This document shows positions 53,028 through 61,652 of a DNA stretch of 64,000 nucleotides, in pieces (within the stretch, counting starts at the first letter, position 1; each line of letters starts with the position of its first letter). The notes under the pieces were generated by a model. The model worked only from the letters and a program-made list of their open reading frames with translations. It had not been told where the DNA came from and did not search any database. This stretch comes from Nostoc sp. NMS7 (lineage in GTDB: Bacteria > Cyanobacteriota > Cyanobacteriia > Cyanobacteriales > Nostocaceae), in assembly GCF_017115085.1 (NCBI RefSeq), contig NZ_JABXKJ010000267.1:1-64000 (forward strand), given 5' to 3'. The translations under genes were made by a program, and so were the position numbers.

Positions 53028-55784
53028 ATGCTTATGACTAAAACAACTAAGATTTCTGGCGCGAATTCTGTAAAAGTTAAAAGGCAAAAGCAGCCAGGGC
53101 GTGGCTCCCCTTCTCTACGAAAGGCTGCTTGGCGTTGGGAGAAGACGAGGCTGGATCAGTTTTTACGTTTGCCTTTGTACTTCTTAATCGCTTTGTTATG
53201 CATCCTTGGTTCACCCGTGCTGGCAAAAGTTGCTGGCTCAATTAATTCCTCATCCCAATTACCAATTAACAATCTGACATCGCTGGCTGTCGCCACTGAC
53301 CCCGCCTCACTACTACAACAGGGCAAACTTTTATACAATACTGGAAACTTTGCCAAGGCTGTAGAAGTGTTAAAAGAGGCTGTCCAAGCATATAAACAGC
53401 AAGGAGACACCCTGAGACTAGCAGCGACACTGAGTAATCTTTCCCTAGCTTACCAGCAACTCGGTGCATGGAGTCAGGCACAGCAGGCAATTACAGAGAG
53501 CTTAAATTTGCTCAAAGGAGAGGATGAAAACCAAAATCTGCAAATATTTGCCCAATCACTGGATATTCAAGGTCGTCTCCAACTGAGAATGGGACAGTCG
53601 GAGGCGGCTTTAGCAACTTGGCAGCAGACGGAAAAAATTTACAAGCAAGTTGATAATAAAAGCGGTGTGGTGCGATCGCTAATCAATCAAGCACAGGCAT
53701 GGCGAACCCAAGGATTTTACCCTCGATCTGTCAAAACACTCGAAGAGGTTAGTCAGACGTTAAAATCTCAACCAGACTCTATCGAAAAAACAGTGAGTTT
53801 GCGATCGCTCGGTGATGCCCTTTTAGTAGTGGGCGATTTGGAAAAGTCACGCCAGGCGCTAGAAGAAAGTCTGAGGATTGCTCGAAACCTGCAATCAAGC
53901 GCTGATATTGGTGCTAGTCTGTTCAGCCTGGGGAATAATGCCCGTAAACAACAGGACAAAACAAAGGCGATCATCTATTATCAACAAACAGTTGAAGCAT
54001 CTCCCTCACCTCTGACAAAAGTCCAAGCGCAACTGAATCACCTGGGCTTACTGATTCAAGATCAACAATGGCTAGAGGTTCAAACTCTCTTGCCCTTGAT
54101 TGAGTCGCAACTCGACAAACTCCCCCTCAGCCGTGCTAGTATTTTCGCTCAAGTTAACTTTTCACAAAAGTTGTCAAAAGTCAACAGTGGTGTCTTGCAA
54201 GCATCCAGTCAGAATTACTACTCAGGATTTAGCAGAAAAGACTCAGCACTATTACTCGCTAGCGCCATCCAGCAATCCCGCAATTTAGGGGACAAGCGGG
54301 CAGAAGCTTATGCTCTGAAGAGTTTGGGCGGCTTGTACGAAGAATCCAGACAGTGGTCAGAGGCGCAAGACCTGACCCGGCAAGGATTAGCTTTGGCACA
54401 GAGCAGCAATGCACCAGAAATTACCTATACTTTACAGTGGCAGTTAGGTAGATTGCTCTGGCTACAAAAAGATATTAATGGTGCGATCGCGGCGTATGAT
54501 GCTGCTGTAGAAACTCTCCAGTCTCTTCGCAAAGATTTAGTAGTCAATAAAGATATAGTCAACCAGGATGTGCAATTTAACTTCCGGGACAGCGTAGAAC
54601 CCATCTACCGACAGTCAGTAGAGTTACTGCTGAAATCCCAAGAAGGGAAACCAGATGAAAAAATATTAGAGAAAGCACGTCAGCGAATTGAAGCACTCCA
54701 ACTAGCAGAATTGGACGACTTCTTCCGGGAAGCTTGCCTGCAAGGTCAAAGAGTAACCCTCGATCAAGTCGTAGACCAAGATAATCCCACGGCTGCTATC
54801 CTTTATCCAATTATTCTGGAAAAAGAACTCCAGGTAATTGTCAAAATTCCCAAACAACCTCTGCAAAGCTACACTACTCAGATTTCCCACACAGAAGTAG
54901 AGAAACTCTTAGTAGAACTGCGAAAAAATCTTGTCAATCCCACCGCTACTAAAGCCGTCCAAACCCACTCGCACGAAGTTTACAACTGGCTGCTCAAACC
55001 TATTGAGTCACAATTGCAAAAAAGTGGGGTAGATACCCTAGTGTTCGTTCTGGATGGGCCGTTACGTAATTTACCAATGGCAGCTCTCTATGATGGTAAG
55101 CAATATTTAGTAGAGAAATATGCGATCGCACTGAGCGTCGGTCTGCAACTCCTCGACCCCAAACCGCTAGTACAACAGCAGCTAAGAGCTATAACCGCCG
55201 GATTAACTCAGCCGCCGCCAGGGTTTTCCAAGTTTGCACCCTTGCTGGCGATCAAATCTGAATTCGAGGGCATTACCAAAGCAGGAGTTTCCACAACTAG
55301 CCTACTAGATAAAGATTTTAAGAAAAAGAATTTAGAGAGTGAAATTGGTGCTGCTTCATTCAACATAGTCCATTTAGCAACCCACGGTCAGTTTAGTTCC
55401 CGCTTTGAAGACACTTTTATTTTGGATTTCGATGGTGAGATAAATGTCAAGGATTTTGATACTCTCTTCCGTAGTCAGGGTAAAACCATAGTAGAATTAT
55501 TAGTTTTGAGTGCTTGCCAGACAGCAACAGGAGACAGCCGTGCAGCACTCGGTCTAGCAGGAGCAGCTGTACGAGCTGGGGCACGCAGTACCGTAGCTTC
55601 CCTGTGGCAGATTGATGATGAATCGACGGCAATGTTTGTTAGTGCCTTCTATCGAGAACTCAAGAGTGGCAAAATCACCAAAGCCGAAGCTATCCACCGC
55701 GCCCAACTACAACTGCTAAAACATCCTAACTACAAAGCACCAAGCTTTTGGTCTGCCTATGTGTTGATTGGCAATTGGTTGTAA
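53028..55784 (+). CDS. TPR-CHAT domain protein (caspase-like protease family)
   Basis: Protein of 918 aa. A basic N-terminus and a hydrophobic segment (about 47-63, FLRLPLYFLIALLCILGSPV) suggest membrane anchoring or export. About eight to ten TPRs follow (about 95-500), e.g. LLQQGKLLYNTGNFAKAVEV and AATLSNLSLAYQQLGAWSQA. The C-terminal CHAT domain (about 620-918) carries the caspase-like dyad: His in IVHLATHGQFSS and Cys in LLVLSACQTATGD, followed by LGLAGAAVRAGARSTVASLW. CHAT proteins are caspase/separase relatives (HetF family). GRGSPSLRKAAW near the start may come from a small repeat insertion. MITE-like copies lie on both sides. Confidence 0.92.
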   Translation: MLMTKTTKISGANSVKVKRQKQPGRGSPSLRKAAWRWEKTRLDQFLRLPLYFLIALLCILGSPVLAKVAGSINSSSQLPINNLTSLAVATDPASLLQQGKLLYNTGNFAKAVEVLKEAVQAYKQQGDTLRLAATLSNLSLAYQQLGAWSQAQQAITESLNLLKGEDENQNLQIFAQSLDIQGRLQLRMGQSEAALATWQQTEKIYKQVDNKSGVVRSLINQAQAWRTQGFYPRSVKTLEEVSQTLKSQPDSIEKTVSLRSLGDALLVVGDLEKSRQALEESLRIARNLQSSADIGASLFSLGNNARKQQDKTKAIIYYQQTVEASPSPLTKVQAQLNHLGLLIQDQQWLEVQTLLPLIESQLDKLPLSRASIFAQVNFSQKLSKVNSGVLQASSQNYYSGFSRKDSALLLASAIQQSRNLGDKRAEAYALKSLGGLYEESRQWSEAQDLTRQGLALAQSSNAPEITYTLQWQLGRLLWLQKDINGAIAAYDAAVETLQSLRKDLVVNKDIVNQDVQFNFRDSVEPIYRQSVELLLKSQEGKPDEKILEKARQRIEALQLAELDDFFREACLQGQRVTLDQVVDQDNPTAAILYPIILEKELQVIVKIPKQPLQSYTTQISHTEVEKLLVELRKNLVNPTATKAVQTHSHEVYNWLLKPIESQLQKSGVDTLVFVLDGPLRNLPMAALYDGKQYLVEKYAIALSVGLQLLDPKPLVQQQLRAITAGLTQPPPGFSKFAPLLAIKSEFEGITKAGVSTTSLLDKDFKKKNLESEIGAASFNIVHLATHGQFSSRFEDTFILDFDGEINVKDFDTLFRSQGKTIVELLVLSACQTATGDSRAALGLAGAAVRAGARSTVASLWQIDDESTAMFVSAFYRELKSGKITKAEAIHRAQLQLLKHPNYKAPSFWSAYVLIGNWL

Positions 55785-55820
55785 TTTGAGAACTGGGGAA
55801 AAGTCTTCTCAGTCTTCTCT

Positions 55821-55880
55821 AGGGACTGACAAATAAAAAAATATCCAACTACTTATTGTGAGGTGGGCGTCTCCCCATTG
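55821..55880. repeat. Half copy of the AGGGACTGACAAATAA MITE-like element
   Basis: AGGGACTGACAAATAA, then ATATCCAACTACTTATTGTG and AGGTGGGCG, follow the inverted sequence of the right end of the element at 52642-52817. The other half is missing. Confidence 0.6.
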
Positions 55881-55993
55881 GTGTCAACTTCAGAAAAAAT
55901 CTGCTTTATATTCTTCCGGGTTCTCCGCAGAGATGGGGACACGAGCAAAGTCATTTCGGATGGCGTTAGGTGCATTAATAATAAAAGAGAAAC

Positions 55994-56293
55994 TTACCTT
56001 TTCTGTGCTATAGCCTGTAGCCATTCAATTAGGGGTCTTAAGGTTCCTGGCAATGCTGACTCACTGACAGTTACGGTATGCTGTTTGCCGTTATCTTCCA
56101 CTGTTAACTTATACTGAAAGCGATCGCTCTCTTGATTTGGCGAAGTAATTAGTTCAGGTAGCCTAAATAAATCAGCAACTTCCACCAGTTGGGGAAGTGT
56201 CGCAGCTTCATTTGGTGGCAGAGTGTCTGTATCAACGGTAGTCTTCTTGCTGATTCCAGCAAAGCCGCCCGTGCGTTCAAATGATACCCGCAT
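55994..56293 (-). CDS. Emfourin-type inhibitor of M4 metalloprotease
   Basis: Small protein of 99 aa resembling emfourin (protealysin inhibitor), the protein encoded beside protealysin-like M4 proteases. N-terminal MRVSFERTGGFAGISKKTTV matches the family's start; then LPQLVEVADLFRLPE and FQYKLTVEDNGKQHTVTVSE, ending LPGTLRPLIEWLQ. It has no signal peptide, so it would act in the cytoplasm, keeping the protease inactive. It lies directly downstream of the M4 gene on the same strand, 188 bp after its stop. Family identity is from memory of protealysin operons, backed strongly by context. Confidence 0.82.
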   Translation of the reverse strand: MRVSFERTGGFAGISKKTTVDTDTLPPNEAATLPQLVEVADLFRLPELITSPNQESDRFQYKLTVEDNGKQHTVTVSESALPGTLRPLIEWLQAIAQKR

Positions 56294-56425
56294 TTTTTTT
56301 GCTCTCAGTTGTGTTATTGAGTTGGGATAAATACAAACACTGGGAGATGATAGTTATCGGCTCCCAGTTTAGCAATAACAAACAATACATCTAAAAAGTT
56401 ATAAGTTAAGAAAAAACTCATAACT

Positions 56426-56483
56426 CCTGTACAGACTCGATTAATCGCGTCTCTCCTGTACAGACGCGATTAATCGCGTCTCT
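56426..56483. repeat. Tandem pair of 29-bp palindromic repeats
   Basis: Two direct copies, each starting CCTGTACAGAC and containing GCGATTAATCGCGTCT (the first copy has one change). A related copy is at about 21714. The repeat abuts the M4 stop codon. Confidence 0.85.
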
Positions 56484-57561
56484 AAATAACTCCAACCTTT
56501 TGCCAAGCGTTCTGCACAGCTTTTTGCTCATTACTGTCATTACCGTAGAGTTCGCCAGCAATTTGAATGGTGACACTGGCAGCTTGTTTAAAATCTGCTT
56601 TGGCACGCAAGCGATCGCGTAAAGCTATATACCAAATTTTGCCAGCTTTCTCCCAAGCATAACCACCAATCTCAACAGCCGCTAGATAAAAGGCATAGTT
56701 AGGGATTCCTGAGTTGATATGCACCCCACCGTTATCATCAACACCAGTATATTTATCTTTTACATGCGCGGGTTGGGGATCTTTACCCAATACTGGATCA
56801 TCGTATGCTGTTCCCGGTGCTTTCATGGAGCGGAGGGCAACACCTTTAACAGTGGGTACCAAAAGACCTTCACCAATCAGCCAGTCTGCCTCTTGTGCAG
56901 TCTGATTTTTGGACTTTTGTTTCACCAAAGAACCGAAAACATCAGAAAACGATTCATTTAGTGCCCCAGGTTCGCCATAATACAGTAAACCCGCTTCATG
57001 CTGGGTTACACCATGAGTTAGTTCATGCCCAATCACATCAATTGACTTTGTGAAGCGTTGAAACAGTTCTCCGTCGCCATCACCATAAACCATTTGGTCG
57101 CCGTTCCAAAAGGCGTTATCATATTTGACGCCATAATGCACGCTGGAGTCTAAACGCAGTCCTTTGTCATCAATCGAATTGCGATCGAATATCTCATGAA
57201 ATAAGTCATAAGTAGCACCAGCTCCATCGTAGGCTTCATTCACTACTGGATCACTACTGGCGGGATCTCCTTCAGCACGCACCAATGTGCCAGGGAGTTG
57301 CTGTGCATTTTTGGCATCGTAAATAGTGCGGCGCTTTTCACCCGGAGAAGGTGCAAAGGAAATATTACCGATAACATCTCTCCGTCCACGAAGCTGTGCC
57401 GAAACATTTAATGTATGAAAAGCCCAAGTACGCTGCTGGGGGTTGCCATTTACAACGACATTTTCCAGCATGTGCGGCGGGACAATACAACAAATTGGGC
57501 ATCTAGAGTAAAGTGGATGCTCATACTTAAACCCGGCTGATTTCTTTTTATTTCGAGCCAT
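56482..57561 (-). CDS. M4-family (thermolysin-type) metalloprotease, protealysin-like
   Basis: Zinc metalloprotease of 359 aa. The short N-terminal propeptide with CCIVPPHMLENVVVNGNP matches protealysin-like enzymes rather than the long thermolysin prodomain. Active site: HELTHGVTQHEAGLLYYG (HExxH ligands and catalytic Glu) and GALNESFSDVFGSLV (third ligand Glu). A substrate-binding HINSGIPNYAFYLAA also fits. No signal peptide is evident, as in protealysins. The start at 57561 (MARNKKKSAG) is preferred because AAGGAG lies about 11 nt upstream; the frame continues 12 codons further. Followed by the emfourin-type inhibitor. Confidence 0.94.
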   Translation of the reverse strand: MARNKKKSAGFKYEHPLYSRCPICCIVPPHMLENVVVNGNPQQRTWAFHTLNVSAQLRGRRDVIGNISFAPSPGEKRRTIYDAKNAQQLPGTLVRAEGDPASSDPVVNEAYDGAGATYDLFHEIFDRNSIDDKGLRLDSSVHYGVKYDNAFWNGDQMVYGDGDGELFQRFTKSIDVIGHELTHGVTQHEAGLLYYGEPGALNESFSDVFGSLVKQKSKNQTAQEADWLIGEGLLVPTVKGVALRSMKAPGTAYDDPVLGKDPQPAHVKDKYTGVDDNGGVHINSGIPNYAFYLAAVEIGGYAWEKAGKIWYIALRDRLRAKADFKQAASVTIQIAGELYGNDSNEQKAVQNAWQKVGVI

Positions 57562-57636
57562 CCAAGATATTCTCCTTTTGAAACTAAGTGATGGCAAACA
57601 AAGGAGCCAAAAAACGAATCCAAACCATAGAACGGA

Positions 57637-57869
57637 TTATATCGCAACTAATGATATATCTCAAAGTTCTACGCATATTGCACAAGAAGTGTGTAAAATC
57701 CGTTGGAAAATAGAGTCCTGTTCACAGAGAGATAAAACAATTAACTGGTATTGAATCATGTCAATGTCGTAAAGCCCGTCTTCAAAGAAATCATATCGCT
57801 TGTGCGATGTTAGTTTGGCTGAGACTAAAAAATTTAGCCTCTCAAACAGGTCAAACTATCAGATTTTAG
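57637..57869 (+). mobile_element. Transposase C-terminal fragment, frameshifted
   Basis: Remnant of an IS transposase end. In one frame YIATNDISQSSTHIAQEVCK and IRWKIE, then, after a one-base shift near 57718, HREIKQLTGIESCQCRKARL and QRNHIACAMLVWLRLKNLAS, closing with TGQTIRF and a TAG stop at 57867. HREIKQ is the region of the last catalytic Glu in IS4/IS701-type DDE transposases of Nostoc. No start or N-terminal part survives; it explains most of the 337-bp gap. Confidence 0.7.
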
Positions 57870-57898
57870 ATATGGTAAATAAAGCCTGCTCTCTACAA

Positions 57899-58465
57899 TC
57901 AGTCCAGCAACCAGCTAAATAGACCTTCTACTGTCAGGCTGAAATCTTTAGCAAATTCTGGCACTGGTAATTGTGTTTCTAGTTCTTCGTAAAAAGTGGT
58001 TGGTTGATCTGGCAAGTAGACAAACACAGATTGTTCTTTAGGATCAATCAGCCATCCCATCTGAGTTGCATACTTCAAGCAATGCAGAATATTCTTGGTA
58101 ACTTTAGTTTGACTTTGATCGCAAGATAAAATTTCAATTGTCCAATCTGGAGCAATTGAGAAGATGTTAGCAACCCTACCATTTTCTTGGCGGGGAATTC
58201 TGTCCCAGGTAAACACAGAAATGTCAGGCACAATTGAGCGATTATCGCCGAAGCTACAGCGAAGTTCACAGAAAGCCCGCGCAATTTGTTTGGGTTTTAC
58301 AACCAAGTTAATTGCAGGTGCTAACTCAGTCTGAATTGCGCTGTGTTCTCCTTGCGGCATCGGTTTTTGGATGATACGCCCATCAATGTATTCACTGGCA
58401 GGTTCTGTCTCTGGCAGAACCAGGAATTCACTTAAAGTCAAGGGTTTAGCAGAGGTCTGTACCAT
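57899..58465 (-). CDS. Uma2-family (DUF820) putative endonuclease
   Basis: Third Uma2/DUF820 protein, 188 aa. Family blocks: LTLSEFLVLPETEPASEYID, GRIIQKPMPQGEHSAIQTEL, NRSIVPDISVFTWDRI (PD), DWTIEILSCDQSQTKVTKNI (Glu, Lys) and GWLIDPKEQSVFVY. The nuclease-like residues are all present, so the protein is not visibly degenerate. It is single, on the minus strand between a transposase remnant and a DUF3598 gene. Role unknown. Confidence 0.88.
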   Translation of the reverse strand: MVQTSAKPLTLSEFLVLPETEPASEYIDGRIIQKPMPQGEHSAIQTELAPAINLVVKPKQIARAFCELRCSFGDNRSIVPDISVFTWDRIPRQENGRVANIFSIAPDWTIEILSCDQSQTKVTKNILHCLKYATQMGWLIDPKEQSVFVYLPDQPTTFYEELETQLPVPEFAKDFSLTVEGLFSWLLD

Positions 58466-58524
58466 TTCAGGTTTCCTTACTAGGGGTAAGTTGTACTACT
58501 GCTATTTGTTATTCTACAGATGGA

Positions 58525-59352
58525 TCAATCAGTTAAGAAAATAGGATGGACTCTTTCTTCACTAACTAATGTCAGACTAACCCATTCGCCTTTGTCGTTG
58601 TAGCTGCGAATCATCCGTTGGCGCAGGTTTGGCTGGATTAACCAACCCACTTCTAGAAATAAAGGTTGACGTAACTGTACCTTGAGAGGAGAAGTTGCAG
58701 AAGCGCCATCTGGTAAAAGTAATACTTGCACCTGCTTTTGGGGATTTTGGTCAAAAAGGATGATCTGATCTTTGATGGTAGCAGTTGAGGTAATTGTGCG
58801 TTCTGCAAAAGAAGTACTTTGAATTAATCGCCCAGCATCATCAAGTTGTAATTTTAGGGTTGTAGAGTAAGTATCAGGCGAACGCCAATCTGGATATATT
58901 GTCACTGCTTGGCCAAGCCATTCTCCCAACAAGTCATTTATCTGCAAAGTTGGACGTTCTGCTGCTAGGGTTCCAGCTAGATGTTCTCGAATTAAAATTA
59001 ATTCCTTTAGCTGACCAGTTTTATCAAAGAGTTGCACCAAACGCAAGCGGCGATTTTCATGAACCAAAGCAAGTTCTCCACCGAATTCGGAAAATGGCCC
59101 TAGCTGAATTAAACCTTCAGAAAACGAACCATTTTCAAAAAACAGCAGACCCCCTCCCACAGAACTAAATTCTCTGATCATATCTTGTCCCGAACGGCTC
59201 AGAGTTAGGCGCACTGTCTGGTTATTGTTCAAACCTTCTAGGGAAAGACAGCTAGGAGTCTGGTTGAGAAGTGTACCTTGGGGAGAAAAATTGGTGAATG
59301 AACCTTGCCATACACCGAGATTTTGCAAAAAACATTCCCATTGCGATTTCAT
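58525..59352 (-). CDS. DUF3598-family lipocalin-like protein
   Basis: Cyanobacterial protein of about 275 aa, DUF3598 family, likely a lipocalin-type beta-barrel pair related to the CpeS/CpcS fold. Seen: QWECFLQNLGVWQGSFTNFS (start of first barrel), SVGGGLLFFENGSFSEGLI, and LLGEWLGQAVTIYPDWRSPD (start of second barrel). It closes with LEVGWLIQPNLRQRMIRSYN. Ligand unknown. The start MKSQWECF is used; an in-frame ATG four codons upstream lies at the edge of the heptamer repeat array at 59357-59412. Confidence 0.85.
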   Translation of the reverse strand: MKSQWECFLQNLGVWQGSFTNFSPQGTLLNQTPSCLSLEGLNNNQTVRLTLSRSGQDMIREFSSVGGGLLFFENGSFSEGLIQLGPFSEFGGELALVHENRRLRLVQLFDKTGQLKELILIREHLAGTLAAERPTLQINDLLGEWLGQAVTIYPDWRSPDTYSTTLKLQLDDAGRLIQSTSFAERTITSTATIKDQIILFDQNPQKQVQVLLLPDGASATSPLKVQLRQPLFLEVGWLIQPNLRQRMIRSYNDKGEWVSLTLVSEERVHPIFLTD

Positions 59353-59356
59353 AGGT

Positions 59357-59412
59357 TTTGTCATTTGTCATTTGTCATTTGTCATTTGTCATTTGTCATT
59401 TGTCATTTGTCA
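59357..59412. repeat. Heptamer tandem repeat
   Basis: Eight perfect copies of TTTGTCA (7 bp). It lies between the ftsX stop and the DUF3598 start and may limit the DUF3598 5' end. Confidence 0.92.
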
Positions 59413-59424
59413 TTGGACTAATGA

Positions 59425-60327
59425 TTAACCTTTAGCAAAACGTCGGACAGCAAATAAGCTCCCCATTAATCCTACAGCTGCACCGAAACTTAAGAGAATT
59501 AGGGGCAATAAGAAAATTTCTGCTGGAGTGAGTTGCACTCTGTTGCTGATGACTTGGATAAACTCAGGTTGATTGACTAGCAACTTACGGAGAAACTGTT
59601 GAATCACAGAAATAAAACTCCAAGCGATCGCACCACCAACTAAGCCAAAGCTAATTCCTTGTAAAATAAACGGGAGGTAAATCCAAGCAGAAGTTGCTCC
59701 CACTAGTTGCATAATTTCAATTTCCTGGCGTCGTGCCATCACAATCAACCGAATTGTGGTGTTAGTCACTGCGATCGCACTTAAAGTCAGAATAATCGTA
59801 ATTATTAAAGTAATCCAGTTCAGACCTTGGTGCAACTGGGCAATACGTTTGACTACTTCATCAATATACTGCACCGTCTCAACTCCTGGTAACTTAGCCA
59901 ACTGCGTTGCTAAATTTGGCACAACTTGAGAATTACGTGCTTTCACCTTCATCTCATCAACCAGGGGATTCTCACCTAACTCCTGGGTAGCACTTTCAAT
60001 ATCAGAAATTCTCATTTCCTTAACTAACTTAGTCCAAGCTTCCTCTTTGGTAATAGTTTCTATCGTCGCCACATCTGGCATTTTTGCGATTAGTGGCTGA
60101 ATGCTTTCGATCCGCGTATCCGGTTGGAGATAAACTGATACTTCTAGCTGACTACCAAACTGATAAAGGAGTTTTTCGACTTGCCAAGAGGTTTGCAGAC
60201 TCAAGCCGAATAAAAACAGTAGCACCGTTACAGTACTTACAGCTGCCCAATTCATCCAACCTCCCCGCAATAAACCGAGGAAAGTTTCTTTGAGCAGGTA
60301 GTCCAGTTTCGTGAGAGATTTAAACAC
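59425..60327 (-). CDS. ftsX: Cell division ABC permease FtsX
   Basis: FtsX partners the ATPase FtsE to activate cell-wall hydrolases at the division site. The protein is 300 aa. A cytoplasmic start with TM1 (GWMNWAAVSTVTVLLFLFGL) is followed by an extracytoplasmic loop (about 50-165: VSVYLQPDTRIESIQPLIAK, ELGENPLVDEMKVKA). Three more helices follow, the second beginning LIVMARRQEIEIMQLVGATS, which is the FtsX signature. ftsE is not adjacent. Cyanobacterial FtsX genes are commonly separate from ftsE. Confidence 0.93.
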   Translation of the reverse strand: MFKSLTKLDYLLKETFLGLLRGGWMNWAAVSTVTVLLFLFGLSLQTSWQVEKLLYQFGSQLEVSVYLQPDTRIESIQPLIAKMPDVATIETITKEEAWTKLVKEMRISDIESATQELGENPLVDEMKVKARNSQVVPNLATQLAKLPGVETVQYIDEVVKRIAQLHQGLNWITLIITIILTLSAIAVTNTTIRLIVMARRQEIEIMQLVGATSAWIYLPFILQGISFGLVGGAIAWSFISVIQQFLRKLLVNQPEFIQVISNRVQLTPAEIFLLPLILLSFGAAVGLMGSLFAVRRFAKG

Positions 60328-60458
60328 ACGTCACCCCAGTCAAGAATTTATAATTTATAATTCATAACTCATAACTCAGCCCTTGATTACAACTGACTAG
60401 TAACGAGCTTGATACAATTAAAGTAGTAGGAATTTTCACCATCTAGCCATCGAGACTC

Positions 60459-61022
60459 ATGCCCTCTGAAATTGCTGTAGAGAAAAAAAAGTTAAAAAAT
60501 CCACCTTTGGAGCTTCATTATTTAGGCGATCGCGTGCTGCGTCAACCTGCAAAGCGGATTTCTAAAGTAGATGACGAACTCCGCCAAATGGTGCGCGAAA
60601 TGCTGCAAACTATGTATAGCAAAGATGGCATTGGTTTGGCTGCACCCCAAGTAGGAATTCACAAACAACTAATTGTCATCGACTTGGAACCAGAGAACGC
60701 AGCTAATCCGCCTTTGGTGTTGATTAACCCCACCATTAAACAAGTCAGCCGCGACATCTCTGTTGCCGAAGAAGGATGCTTGAGTATTCCCAATGTATTC
60801 CTAGAGGTGAAGCGCCCCGAAGTCGTGGAAATTGCCTATAAAGACGAGTACGGTCGTCCCCGAACATTAAAGGCTAATGACCTCTTAGGACGCTGCATTC
60901 AGCACGAGATGGATCACCTCAACGGTGTAGTATTTGTAGACCGTGTAGAAAACTCCTTGACTTTAATCCAGGAGCTATCTAAGAATGGCTTCTCGTATCA
61001 AGCGGTGAAACCAATAGCATAG
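60459..61022 (+). CDS. def: Peptide deformylase
   Basis: Removes the formyl group from the initiator methionine of new proteins. The protein is 187 aa, a normal size. The three motifs are intact: motif 1 GIGLAAPQVGIHKQ, motif 2 EEGCLSIPNVFLE (metal Cys), and motif 3 QHEMDHLNGVVFVD (two metal His and catalytic Glu). The N-terminus (MPSEIAVEKKKLKNPPLELH) is a cyanobacterial-type extension. It is followed 10 bp later by a small membrane-protein gene, probably in one transcript. Confidence 0.97.
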   Translation: MPSEIAVEKKKLKNPPLELHYLGDRVLRQPAKRISKVDDELRQMVREMLQTMYSKDGIGLAAPQVGIHKQLIVIDLEPENAANPPLVLINPTIKQVSRDISVAEEGCLSIPNVFLEVKRPEVVEIAYKDEYGRPRTLKANDLLGRCIQHEMDHLNGVVFVDRVENSLTLIQELSKNGFSYQAVKPIA

Positions 61023-61032
61023 GGGGCTAGTA

Positions 61033-61236
61033 GTGTATTTAACTCCAAAAAGCGGTTTATTTCTGGGTGGTTCTTGTGTAAGTGCGATCGCAGCTGTCGG
61101 TTCTATTTTTGAACTCAGTTACGGACAACCAGATTTTGGTGTCACAGCCACGGCAATTATCCTGGTATTGAGCATTCCACTCACCGGATTATTTTTCTTT
61201 GCCGCAGTTAAGGACGCAAGGGCTAACATGAAATAG
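61033..61236 (+). CDS. Small two-TM hypothetical protein
   Basis: Protein of 67 aa with two hydrophobic helices: SGLFLGGSCVSAIAAVGSIF and TATAIILVLSIPLTGLFFFA, then a short basic tail (KDARANMK). The start is GTG at 61033 (the AGGGGGC just before it can serve as a ribosome-binding site). It lies only 10 bp after def and is probably co-transcribed. No known family recognised. Confidence 0.7.
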   Translation: MYLTPKSGLFLGGSCVSAIAAVGSIFELSYGQPDFGVTATAIILVLSIPLTGLFFFAAVKDARANMK

Positions 61237-61335
61237 GCATCAGATACATAAAAAAGGTAAAAGGATGAAACAAACGCAAAGTTTATCCTTTTACCTTTTA
61301 TTTTTGCTCTGCATCTTCCACTGCTGCTAAAACAA

Positions 61336-61635
61336 GTATTGGGCGAATAGAATTCGCTACTAGACAAGCAAAGTCCACCGACCTGGACTAATACAAAATC
61401 AAGCATTTTTAACCTGCGTTCGCGTAGCGTTCCGTAGGAAAGGCAGGTTTTGTCTGTGTAGCCGCGACTTCTAGTCGCCCGGCGAGTATTGGGCGAATAG
61501 AATTCGCTACTACACAAACGAAGTCCACCTCCGTGGACTAATACAAAATCAAGTGTTTTTAACCTGCGTTCGCGTAGCGTTCCGTAAAAAAGGCAGGTTT
61601 TGTCTGTGTAGCCGCGATTTCCAATCGCCAGGGCT
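61336..61635. repeat. 150-bp tandem duplication with compensatory hairpin changes
   Basis: Two adjacent copies (61336-61485, 61486-61635) share GCGAATAGAATTCGC, GTCCACC...TGGACT hairpins, CTGCGTTCGCGTAGCG and GTGTAGCCGCGA. Hairpin GCGACT/AGTCGC in copy 1 is GCGATT/AATCGC in copy 2, a paired change. The sequence is non-coding; frames through it are by-products. It fills the gap between the small membrane-protein gene and the nuclease. Confidence 0.85.
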
Positions 61636-61652
61636 AGTAATAAAATAGAAGA

